Source: Ulva prolifera (lineage: Eukaryota; Chlorophyta; Ulvophyceae; Ulvales; Ulvaceae). From it: a stretch of 64,000 nucleotides of DNA. The notes beneath the pieces were generated by a model, which ran no database searches, was not told the origin of the DNA, and was given only the letters and a program-made list of their open reading frames with translations. Where the stretch lies: contig CM041201.1 of NCBI GenBank assembly GCA_023078555.1, positions 6,207,172 to 6,271,171 on the forward strand, given 5' to 3'. Shown piece by piece: positions 1 to 10,429 of the stretch. Every line of letters starts with the position of its first letter. Positions within the stretch are counted from its first letter, which is position 1. The position numbers and the translations under genes were made by a program.

Positions 1-1349
1 TATTCTGCGAAAATAACTTGCGCAAGTGCATGGGTGGCATTCCAGTCCCGCCACGTCAAGGTAGGGCGGCCTGCATGCTTTCTCAGGTACGGGCGCAAAG
101 CGGGATGCTTGTCAGCCAGCGCCGCGAAGTCTGGCTGCTGAGATAGCAGATCATTCTCTGGATGGGGACGCGGCCGCGATCGCTTCCGGACGGACTGCTT
201 GGCAGTGGCGACCTGCCGACTGGCTCGTGTATCTTTCAGGAGCTATGCAGCGAAAGTCGATAGTGAAACTTGATAGCCACTATAGCCGAAGCTAATTTCA
301 GCAACGATCGAGGGGGCGCACTCAAGTCGGGGAGCTGGAGTGCGAACCTGCTTCAGATGAGCGTCGTGTGGACCCTTTCCTAGGGCTGCTTTTGTTTCCG
401 ACTCGACTTCACGTAGTTCACAGTCACCTACGGACGGATTATTTAGCCTCATATTGCCCCGCAACTCGTTGGCATTGTTTTGCATTTGGCAACAACAGAT
501 GGTAGTCAGTGCTCAGCGGACACGTCGGTTGGCGCTTGCGATGTCGATGTTGGGACGCACCGAAGCAGAGACGGAAGTTACGTCCAGCGTCCGGCCCAGT
601 GCATGCACGGTGTTTCTGCATGGCTGAACATTGTGCGGCCAAGTGCCAGCGCATGGGCGCGTCTTGTCAAAGGCCACATCTGGCGACGCTGCACGAAACA
701 GGCATCAGCCCATCTGAGTAACAGAGATACTTGATAGCGTGCTGGGCAGCTGTATTGTCTCCACAAGCGATTTATCCGTCGCTGCGCAGTATCTGCAGAA
801 GCGGAACGTTCACTCTTGGCCATGGCCTGTAAACTGGCTGTGCAAAGCCAGACTGTGCCCGCAACGCATTTGCGGCTGTCTTTTCGTTGACCTCTTTCTT
901 TTCGGGCCTGCTTGGTCGTACGGCCAGCTGCATGTCATGCAATTCCAGCGCCGATAGCCTCCTGACTGCTCGATCGGCGGGGCTGCTGGGTTGGAATTAC
1001 ACAAGCACAAATGCGTCGATGTGTAGTCAAGGTAATTGCCCCGGCAGGTGTGAGGGCAGGGTCCAACTGCAGGCACAGACGCTGTCGGTGGCACTTTGTC
1101 AGTCCGGTATGCCTGTGCCATGTGCGCAAGGGCAGATGCCAGGCCATGCAGGCTGTCGCGACAACAGCCCTGGTGGTAGAAGATGTGCTGTACTCCATGC
1201 GGAGGGCTCACCCCAGCTCCGGCCCATGCCTCTACCAGGTACGGAGCCATTATTGGCATCGCCAGTTAGTATAGATTTGCGACTACTGCCAAATTTGGTC
1301 ACCTAAGATTATCATGGGCTCCACATATATCATTGCTGTTTTGGCACAG
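1..1349. other. No recognised gene (left edge)
   Basis: Short open frames occur on both strands, but none shows a recognisable domain or a convincing codon pattern. The 5' exons of the retropepsin-like gene that starts to be readable at 1350 must lie somewhere in this stretch or beyond the left edge, because the exon at 1350 begins inside a domain and is preceded by a splice acceptor (AG at 1348-1349). I could not place those exons. Confidence 0.5.
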
Positions 1350-3594
1350 GCATGTGGATGGACAGCTGCGCGTGGCCCCTGATCACTTCCCTGTGTTTCT
1401 GCAGACTGTAATCAAGGGCACAGGCGAGCACCTTGGCATTGCAGCTGCATGGCAAATGACGTTCCGACCCGATGGTGCATTCCATGGCGAGGTCACTGCT
1501 CCCCCGGTCTCGAGTCAGTTCGGATGGAATGGAGTCGTTGGAGTCGCGTCTTGGGAGCGCGAGTCTGGAATTGTCAGACCGTTGGTTTATGATGACCATG
1601 AGGTATGCTCAGTTTACGCGAGCTGTTCCCATTGCGCCAAAGGACTTGTTCTACAGTGACGCTAGCTTCATATCATCACTATATGCAGGTTTTGATGCTG
1701 GAAATGCTTGTGCGAAGCGCCTTCATACTGAATCGCATGGCTCACAGGCATGTTCGGTTCTTGGGTGCGCAGCTTGTTCATGGACCTGGAACATTGCAGC
1801 AACTTGACACAAGTGTGTTGAGTGCTTCCAGTCAGTCAGGGAACACAAATTCTGTCCCTGACCAATGTCAGACCTTGAGTATGTCTGAAAGCTTATTGGA
1901 GCCAGCAAATCAGGTCGACGCTCATGGCGAGCTGCCGTTCCTACATGACCGCAGCACGCTGCGTTCAACATTTCGGCGACGTAGTTTGCGCATGGATTTA
2001 GAGCCTGCCAGAGAAAGCTGCATCAACTTATATCTCAGCTTGCAAGGCGGTCAGTGTGTGGTGAACGTGCTAGTGGACACATCGTCATTGCGAGTAATTG
2101 AGACAATTTACCGACCAGGGGGCATTCTCACTGACAGATGGGTGTACAAAGACTGGATCTGTTGGCAGGATCAGCTCTGGCATCCTGGTAGCATCCACCA
2201 CTGGTCTCGTGGGCAGGTGGTGCAGGAATTACACACAGGTGATGCACAGCGCTTGAGCATGAGTGGCACTGCTCCCTTCGATATGTGCGGCTTCAAATCT
2301 CGACCTTCAGGTGAGCATGTACAGTCTCTGCAATCCCTGATTCCTTTCGAAGCAAATTCTCACACTGTTCAGTTTGGTGGCTGCCACCATGTTGACCCCA
2401 GACTTCTGTGAAGGAACCCATTTTCTTGCTTCATTTGATGCAAGCTTGGCGACACGCTCTACGGCCACTGGTCATGTCCTTGTACAGCCCGTTATTGATA
2501 GGCAGCATGTTGGGTGGATGCTTCTGGATTCTGGTGTTTCCGGCATGTCTCTGGATATCGATGCAGCGAAAAAGCTGAAACTGAAACCACACGGGAAGGT
2601 CCGTGTGCAAGCAATTGGTGGATACGTCGATACCTGCCTTCTGCAAGTCAAACGCTTTGAGCTTGGAACGCTCGTGATGCATGGGTGTGCTTCTACACAT
2701 TGCCCTGTTTAACACCTGCTGATATGTGTGTCCCATTGATTCGCCAAGTTGAAAATTGTCACCTGGGTCGGTGTTCAGATGTCTCTTCATGAAGCTGTCA
2801 CTGCAGCTGGCAAAAGCAATTCAGCCTCCACCAGAGATCATCATTACTGGTGTTGTTGGTTATGACGTTTTGGCTCGTGCCCTGGTAATCGTCCCTGCGA
2901 TGCACGGGGCACCAAATGGGAGCTCCAGTTGTTGCAATAGAAGTCCAGTCAGGCTAGCAGGGCCACCGCTGCGCCCTCTACCAGAGGAATCTTTCCTCCA
3001 ATGGCACCCGCTTGTCATGGTGTGTCACTGAACATGATGTGTTAGCGCAATCCATCAGATCAGATCCGCGTTATGCTCAGAATAGAATGGCGAAATATGA
3101 AATTGTTTCAGATGGGTGCGATATGACGACATGTTGGCCTGCACATGATGTTGCAGCATGCTGTCAGAGACTGAAGTTTGTAGGTCTGCCAACTGCCACA
3201 TGTCCATGTGCAAGTGTACACCGAAGATGGTATGGTGCGAAATCTCATGCTGATGGTCGACACTGGGTTTGTGGGCGCCGACATAATGCTATCGGCCAAA
3301 TCTTCTGTCCGCCTGGGGCTGGCTGATGCGTCTTGGGGCGCATCAAAATCAGGCGTCGAAAGCCTGGTCGGTATTGGGCGCACGCCTGTAGACGTGGTGA
3401 GATGTTCGCTGTCCAAAGTTAGGATTTGTGGCCATGACTTGTTTCAAGTCGATGCGCTTTGTTCTACATCCTGCACAGACCTGCAGACTCCCAGCATATA
3501 TGCTGATGGATACGTGGGTATGGGCTTGCTTGGGCGCTATGACCTTTGGTTGGATGTCATGCATGAGCGAATCGCACTTGAGACACCAACATGA
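1350..3594 (+). CDS. Retropepsin-like aspartic protease with two protease domains (5' end missing)
   Basis: Proposed exons are 1350-1602, 1689-2310, 2402-2684, 2779-3019 and 3184-3594 (TGA); all junctions are GT-AG and agree in phase. The first part reads like the beta-rich lipoprotein-like region found ahead of retropepsins in bacterial and plant relatives (FRPDGAF, FGWNG, then a W.....G....L..DDHE pattern). A first protease core follows with the active-site motif MLLDSGVSGMSLD and the closing ITGVVGYDVLARA. A second core has LMVDTGFVGADIML and closes with GYVGMGLLGRYD. Each core keeps the Asp-Ser/Thr-Gly triad, so the protein could fold as an internal pseudo-dimer. Substrate and location are unknown, and no signal peptide is visible because the N-terminus is not placed. 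The family call is firm; the function is not. It is not part of the neighbouring Copia elements: it has introns and no linked integrase or reverse transcriptase. Confidence 0.72.
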
Positions 3595-5319
3595 TGTAAC
3601 AGACAACTCCGTACATGTACACACATACGGCACAATTATACGTATACGGTGATACACATACGTTTCATAAACATCTTGGCGGTGCATACGGTCTACAACA
3701 AACGGCATGCACGGTGTCTGCGCTCGTGCATGGCCACTGGGAAAGACGACGACGCAAAGGCCAGGGAAGCAGACCTGACAAACCATAAGCGCAGTAGCAC
3801 GCCAACGCGGCATAAACTGTTTCATTTGGAGTCCAGAGGGATTGTTGTCAACGTCGTAGTCTGCACGATGGACGAGTTTGCAGACATCGCCACTTCGTCT
3901 GCAGCAGGCCGGGCGAGCTGTCTTCGGCAGAGCCAGTCGATGCCGCAGAATATCATCCCGAAGTGCCCCGCAAAGTCGGGCGTAAGCAAGGCTGGCGGTG
4001 AAGAATATAATGCATCCCCTTTGGGATTTGCTGCGCAGGGCTCTACAAACTGATCGGTGTGCCGATAGATTTTGAAGAAATCGACAAATAACCAACGTTT
4101 TGCGAGGCGAGCCGTCGGTTTTCCCGTCGACGCGCGGGGGGCTTCCCGGCGCAGCCCGCCAGCGCATGACGAAGCTGTGAGCGCAAACACCTCCCTGAAT
4201 TCGACAACTTGACGGGCCTGACCCCGCCGGACAGGCCTGAGGAGCTGCTCCCCTCACATATCTGCTTCAAAGATCCGAAGAATTGCTGACATCAGCGGTG
4301 CTTGCTGCATCGGGATTGCATCAATTCGCTGTAACCGACTGCCGAACCGTGCTCCTGCTAATGTTGCGCCAGCTGACAAAGTTGGTACTGAAGCCAGTTG
4401 ATACTGAACCCAGTTGTTCGAGAAAACAGGCTGCAGATCGCGATTGCATTCGGAGTTCAAGGTCAAGGACTCGCACGATGTTCGCAAACATGCGCAATCA
4501 TTCAGTGGCTGAGCGCTACAGGCAACGCTACAAGCGGCTGTTAGTGCAGCTGGGCGCATGTATCGGAGCCTCGTGGCGTTCATGGTAACTAATGGCATCT
4601 CTATCCGTGTCTTTCCAGGCCATGAGCGCTTACTCAAGCAAAATGCGATCATTATTATATATTAATGTCATACCCCCGACCGCTATCAAGGGGGTCCGTC
4701 GGATATCCCCACAATCAGCAGGCTGTCCATCGGGGTCAGCCCGACCAGAATTTAGTTTTTATTATTAGATTTTGAATCAGTTTTCCCGCCAGACACAATC
4801 CCACCAGAGCCGTGCACGTACTAGAATAATGTAGTGATAGAAATTTGTGCCATCGAAGAGAAAATTCCAAGAGCACATGATCCTCAACGACAAACTTGTT
4901 GCCCTGCCTCGACTGTGGGCACACGCATGACACTAGGACTCACAACCAAAGCTTGTGGCACTTCATCACAACTAATGCCACAAGATCACAATATCTTGTG
5001 GAATAGTTGGATCAAAGAGATCACAAACTTGCGGCAATCTAGGGCTGGAACAGGCTCAGAACATGAGTTTTGTGCAGCAGAATGACCCGTAGACCCACAA
5101 TGAGCGTGACGCGGATGTGCTGCTGAAGTGAGTAGTCGGGGATTGGCAGAGGCGAGCAGAATGCAATTGTGGACCTGCCTAATTAACATGATGCCGAGCA
5201 TGCTGCATTTCTGCACATGCTGATTCAAGCTCGACACGACATGATTAAAGGGTGATGAGTCTGGAGCTATGGTGATACGTGTTGGAGACCTATTGGCACA
5301 CACAACGAGTCAGTGCGGA
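3595..5319. other. No confident gene
   Basis: Two minus-strand open frames (4652-4254, 132 aa; 4190-3822, 122 aa) have an arginine- and alanine-rich start that resembles an organelle targeting region, and could be exons of a minus-strand gene convergent with the retropepsin gene. I recognise no domain in either and could not join them by splice sites, so they are not called as genes. Around 3600-3660 the sequence is rich in alternating TA/CA steps. The rest is featureless. Confidence 0.4.
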
Positions 5320-5708
5320 ATGGATGGCGCCCCAACCAGACTACTGTCAAACGTGTCTGGTCCCAGCAAGCGCTCGATATAAATGCCCTGTGCGACGGCG
5401 GTAATGCACACAGGAAGACGTAATATGTGCAGGAACGATTCGGCTAGCCGCATGAAGCTATGATGAGCCTATGACGTGACACGCTGTGTCGGGTGAAGGC
5501 TGTACACATCGCTGATGCAGTGTGCGAGTGAACGCGTGCAGGTGAACGCGTGCAATCACACGTGGCGAGTGCAGGCGTGTGAACCCACTGAGTGTACGTG
5601 TAATCACGCTGTGTACAGCTCGATCGGTAATCCGTGATGCTGGACAAGGCGCTACGAATATAAACGTGTTGTGTTAGCATGCGCTAGTGTGAGAGATATC
5701 TCACAACA
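5320..5708 (+). mobile_element. Partial LTR of retroelement family B
   Basis: Two blocks match the solo LTR at 16092-16947 in the same orientation. One is at about 5320-5390 and includes the shared GGCGCCCCAACCAGA and a TATA-like element in GCTCGATATAAATG. The other is the terminal block ending in TATCTCACAACA at 5708. The sequence between the blocks has diverged. Just after the end lies TTATCAGAGGAGC (5716-5728), which resembles the TGGTATCAGAGC primer-binding site used by many retroelements primed by initiator-Met tRNA. This may therefore be a 5' LTR followed by a decayed internal region. The left boundary is not defined. Confidence 0.5.
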
Positions 5709-7383
5709 CCCCCCTTATCAGAGGAGCTGAGCTCCGTAAGCGAAACATATAAATGATGGCACCATTCAAAAACACTACAGCAAGTCCATATAAAAACGTT
5801 AGTGCAACTGGTGTGCAAGCACACGATCCAGAGGAGTAAAACGCAGTAAGGGCCCACGAGGTGGGTGCGAGACCGGGGCTTCGCAACAAGCGCCGGTGCC
5901 GCGTCTGCCCAGCAACCGGGCCCAGCAACCGGTTACATACGGTCTGAGAAGGACATCACCAGATCATCCAGATAATGGCCCAACACTCGGCCGTGTGAGT
6001 GGGTGACAAGCTGAATACATTCATGCAAGTTGTGCTCACGAGAGCGGGCAGCAGCTTCAGCAGACCGCTCAGCCTAAACAATAGCGACTAGTTAGTCCGT
6101 AAATTCGTCCCCGCTAACGCCTTGTTCGAATGCAAGCGCGAGTGGAAGCGTCATACCGTAAGTGTAGTTGGGCGAAATGTTAAGTATGTGTGCGGAGCAC
6201 ATGACGCCTGAGATCTGGGATCACACCTGCATGGTCAATATCTGAGTCAGATACTTGAACCATGTCCTTATTCGACCTATACAGAGAACTGGAATTCGTC
6301 TTCTAACTCGCGGGCTAGTGACTGTCACGTGTCACCCTGTGCGTGCATCCGCATGTGCACATGCCTTGGGCGCTACGAGGCACTTTCACAACACGCCTGA
6401 GGCGGGATTCTTGGATGTATCATGCAGAAACCTCTGAACGTTGACAAGCAACCTCTTAATCTTGGAGCTGGTCAAGGCAGAGCCTTCCGGCTCGGAAAAT
6501 AAAGATGCCACTGCATAGCAGCCGAAAGTCAGATACGGTGGCACACCACACAATGGAGGCATGTGTGTAGCAGCTAGATTGGCTAGAAATAACGTACGGC
6601 AACACCGGCGCACACCAACAAAGAATAAAAGAAACAGCATAAGTGCCTATCGAGGATGTAAATGGTGCATTCAGGTAGCGTAATACGCCATTCGGCGACC
6701 AGCTGCAGGCGCTACCATGTCGAAGATCCAACCCGGTGAATGACCTTGCCCAGCATGACCTTGCCCAGCACTCGTCCGTGCGGGGTTCCGATGCGATCGT
6801 CCACATGGACCGAAGACCGTGAAGTATCGGCGGAGTGGGCAGGATACGGTCAAGAATCTCCCGTGTCGGACCCAACTCCTCATGACCGGTAAACGCCGAG
6901 GTCAGTGCTATATGGATTCAGGTGTTCCCTTCAACAAAATAGCAGGGCAAAATATGGCCTAGCAAAGGCTTGCAGCACCACAGGCGCAAAATCGCTTGTT
7001 GGAAACTGTTGCAACAAGCGGCGTCCTGGATTCACACAAACGCGTGGATTCACGTCGCGTCCTAGGCAGTAAGCGCGGTAGGCTTGACATTGTGGCCGGT
7101 GCAATGTCCACGCCACATGTACAATGCGCACGATGTAAGATGTGTGTTAGCCGTGCACGTGCGCCGCGCGGACATTGTGCAATCATAACTTCGCGCTGCT
7201 TACAAGATGCATGTTGAAACAGACAATCTGCGACCTTGTCTAAGCAATTATTCAATTCACTAAAAGGCAAAAGAAAAAAACCAGGGGTCGTGTTGAGAAG
7301 AATACCCTTGCCACAGGACAAAATAATGTGGACCTTTAAGGGGCCCCGTGCCATGTGATTCTGCCGCCGGCGTGTGCGTGCGC
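5709..7383. other. Decayed non-coding stretch, possibly the remnant interior of a family B element
   Basis: There is no open frame with a recognisable domain. Small tandem duplications are visible: CCCAGCAACCGG is repeated around 5908-5932, and a 15-bp unit containing GACCTTGCCCAGCA is repeated around 6741-6772. The stretch begins at the family B LTR end and its tRNA-primer-like site and ends at the Copia E1 LTR. A degraded retroelement interior is plausible but not proven. Confidence 0.3.
6349..6393 (+). repeat. 45-bp exact repeat, copy 1
   Basis: These 45 bases are identical to 20030-20074, about 13.7 kb away. The flanking sequences differ. The second copy lies exactly between the E2 LTR end and the E3 Copia fragment. 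Confidence 0.85.
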
Positions 7384-7926
7384 TGTCACAATGCATGAGC
7401 CTGTGGCCAGCAATGTGGTGACAGGTGCACCCATGCACGCTCGATCCACGGATCCAGTGCAGGGGTAAGCCGCTAGAGGGATTGTCCCGGTGTAGCGAGG
7501 GAGATCCTGGCGTGGACCTACCGCCGTAATCTTGACCTGTAGGTGTGCATATATGGATGTGCACACTGTGCTCTGTAACCATTATCATTACTGTTTCACC
7601 GCTGTGCGCAGCAGGTGTGAAGAACTGGCTGCCCTGACCTGACCAAAGACGAGATTTCGCGTCTGACCTGAATAGATAGCGTTTCTGACATGGTATCGAT
7701 GACATTTTGCGTTCTGTCCAATATGGTCTTGTCCAGGAAGCCGGTGGCCAACGTCCGCACGCAGACACGGCAAGCATTCCAATGCTCTGCCGGCGCTCAG
7801 GTTGCGGCCAAAGGCGTAGGCATCATTAAGCTTTCTCGTAGCATATTGTTGTTAGATGCAATTCGAGATGCTTGTTTTGAATGATCAGCGCTGGGAAAAG
7901 CGAATGCGTTGACTTATTTCTCAACA
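7384..7926 (+). repeat. 5' LTR of Copia E1
   Basis: It starts TGTCACAATGC and matches the 3' LTR (12990-13559), the E2 LTR (19445-20029, reversed) and the E3 LTR (from 20239). Shared landmarks are GGATCCAGTGCAGGGGTAAG, a TATA-like stretch near 7548, a TGTTTCACCG-type block and GATCAGCGCTG close to the end. The right end near 7926 (TCTCAACA) is inferred from the point where E1 and E2 become less similar, so it may be off by tens of bases. Confidence 0.7.
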
Positions 7927-7955
7927 TGTAGGCTTGCGGGCCACAGATCGGTTAG

Positions 7956-9183
7956 TTGCTGCGCGCAAGGAAGAACTGTTTATCCAAGTGCAGGATGTGT
8001 AACGTCAAAGCCAACCTCAACCCTCTGCGTGAGGAAGGGCAAGGCGAGGCTGATCAGCTGCGACTCTTCGACAAGAACGCTGACCAGCAGCTCCCCAACG
8101 ACGAACAGCCCGCGGGCATGTTACTTCGAGGCGGACGAGTTGTCCCGTCACGAGAATCTTCCCGTTCTGGGCAAAGTAGTCAGCAGGTGCCTCATGTTTC
8201 CAATGTTGTGAACAGTGCTAATAACACTGACTCGTTTATCACACTTGAGACTCTGACCGAAGCACTGCGTGCATCCTGTGGGCGCAGCGAACCTGACCTG
8301 ACGAAATGCAAGCTGCCTGAGTGGAACACAAAGACTGAGAGTTTAGTTGCGTACGAACAGAAAGTTGTTTTGTGGCTAGGCCAGATCGATTTAGATCATT
8401 TGTTGCAGCACGCGCTGTCCGCGGACGAGCTGCGTGTTTATGCTAGAGCGAGGACACAAGTTCTGATGTCTTTGCCTGACTTGGATAGGAGAACCGTCTA
8501 CCGCATGTCGCATATGTGCAAGGCATGGGCCTATTTGACTGCGAAGTATCGGTCTAGCACTGAAGCTGACATCCACAAACAGTGGAGTCGCTTCAACTCA
8601 TCACAAGGTCTCAACTTGTCACAGGGAAATAGACATGTCGGGTCTTACTGTGGTGTTTTGATGGGTGTCTATACTCAGCTGGAAGCACTAGGTGCTGATG
8701 TGGGCCAGAGATGCCTAAGAATGAAACTGCTAGAAGTGGGAGACGAGTTCAATGCCGTGCGCGGTGATCTCCTCCACTCAACCCCGCATGTCATAATCGC
8801 AGGTTTGACTGAGCATTCTGATCTGCTCAAACAACAACGGCTGCAGGCTAGGTCTGGTGCGTCTGCGGGCAAAGCAGGTCATGGCTGGCGAAAGCAGCCT
8901 CTTGGCAACGGTCCTGCATTTGCCGCCCTCGCGGCTGGCCAGTCTCCTCGCGAGGAGACCAGGACCCGCTTCTTCTGCAAGAAGAAAGAACATTTGCGTG
9001 CGAGCTGCCCCTAGCGCAAGCAAGCTGCGGCAAAAGATGTCTGTGCTGTAGAAATGCCTGAAGAATTCTCGGCTAACGATGCGTCAAAGCCGTGGAGTTT
9101 CATCGTTGATAGTGGTTCCCATATGCATATCGTCGGTAATCGCGAAATGTTTGTCAAATACGGTCCGTGCCAGAAGACTGCCA
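7956..9183 (+). pseudogene. Copia E1 gag and start of protease (broken)
   Basis: The open frame 7956-9014 encodes a Gag protein (352 aa from the first possible start). Its C-terminus has a zinc-knuckle-like FFCKKKEHLRASC. A stop follows at 9012-9014. The same frame then continues into the retroviral-type protease motif FIVDSGSHMHIV (about 9100-9135). The protease stops at about 9189, where E1 lacks roughly 150 nt that E2 keeps. It is therefore non-functional here. The E2 copy (17863-19436, minus) shows the same domain order. Confidence 0.8.
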
Positions 9184-10420
9184 ATCCATGAGCGAGTGTT
9201 TCTAGACACGCGTAGGAGTGTGTTGTATGTCCCTGGTTTCGGGGATATGGCTGCTGGTACCGAGGATGCGTCCAAGTACCAGGAATTCAATGAGGACGGA
9301 TGTCGTGTCTTTGCATTTAAGATGTGCACTGAGAAGAAACCTGTTCTGGAGGGCCATCCTGTCAACAGGGGGGTGGTCTGGTCAAACCAGAGCAGCCCGA
9401 CGTCTGTTGTGGGTGACCAGGAAAAGTCGTGTCATGTCGCTGCTGCGGCAATCGACCTGGTCCCAATGCTGGGGGGGCTGAGGTCCCACGTGATGCATAC
9501 TTGTTGGAACTTGTTTTCTTAGCGCATTTGTCATTTCATCAGTCAAGGTGGGTTCTGAAACGGATGCAGTCCAATGCTCCGTACTATGGTGATATGCGTT
9601 TGAAAGTCGGTGCCGAGGCAATGGGTAATCGTTGTCACGGATGCAGAATTGGCAAAGTGCCTGCGGGTAACTTTTCAGCCAATGATCGTGACCTCATAGG
9701 TCAGGCAAAATACCCTGGCGAGCAACTGCATGCCGACTTGGCCGGTCACATCACTCCAGTTGGGATCGGCGGTGTTAAATATGTTTTGTTTGTGATGTGT
9801 GCCTTCACCAGATATACTTTCGTTGTGGGTCTGCGCAAGAAGAGTGAGGCTGCGGCCATGATCTCTTACATCATCGAGCGCATTCGGGTGATTGTGGTGA
9901 TGCAAGGTGAACCGGGTGTGCGCAACCTACACACCGACAAGGGGGGCGAGTTCATGGTTGAGGCCTTAAAACTCTACCTCCAGCGTCATTGCGTAACTCA
10001 TCGTACACCCCCACAACTGATCACCGTGCAAACAGGTTGATCGAGCGAAGGATCGGCATTGCCTTTGAGGCGGTCCGAGCTGTGCTGCTTGCGAGCGGCA
10101 TCCCTCTGTTTCTGTGGATCGGGTGCCCCGCCAGTGTCATACATGGTCACAATCTCACACCGTGCTTGGCGCTGTACCATGACAGACTGACGAACATGAT
10201 GAAAGCTCACAAAGCCACTCGCGCTGCCAACACGTCTGCGGATGTGAAGGCGGCCGAGATGGCTAACAAGCGCATGAAAAAGGCCGAGCGCGATAAGATG
10301 AAGGATGAGAAAAAGCGTCGGTGGGAATTGCTTGCAATGACCCAGCTTGATGATTTCCTGTTCAATTCGTGTGACAGGGATATCATTCCCTATATGTATT
10401 TTCCCGGGACACCACCCTAG
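9184..10420 (+). pseudogene. Copia E1 integrase (broken)
   Basis: The region carries the pre-integrase zinc finger (HQS and later GNRCHGCRIG), then the catalytic core with QLHADLAG and LHTDKGGEF, giving two acidic residues. A frameshift at about 10000-10040 separates these from the third catalytic residue, the Glu in NRLIERRI (codon 10043-10045), which E1 retains. A frameshift also separates the zinc-finger part from the upstream protease tail near 9480-9520. A lysine-rich segment follows (MKKAERDKMKDEKKR). Confidence 0.8.
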
Positions 10421-10429
10421 AGGTGTTCC

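Noticed and set aside
1350..3594. The retropepsin gene as part of an LTR retrotransposon
   Set aside because: It has several introns in phase, two protease cores and a lipoprotein-like domain, and no adjacent reverse transcriptase or integrase in the same orientation.
3349..4257. A 302-codon minus-strand open frame overlapping the retropepsin 3' exon
   Set aside because: The plus-strand exon (3184-3594) has clear protease motifs and correct splice phase. The minus frame has no domain and an unusual Cys/Arg-rich composition typical of a shadow frame.
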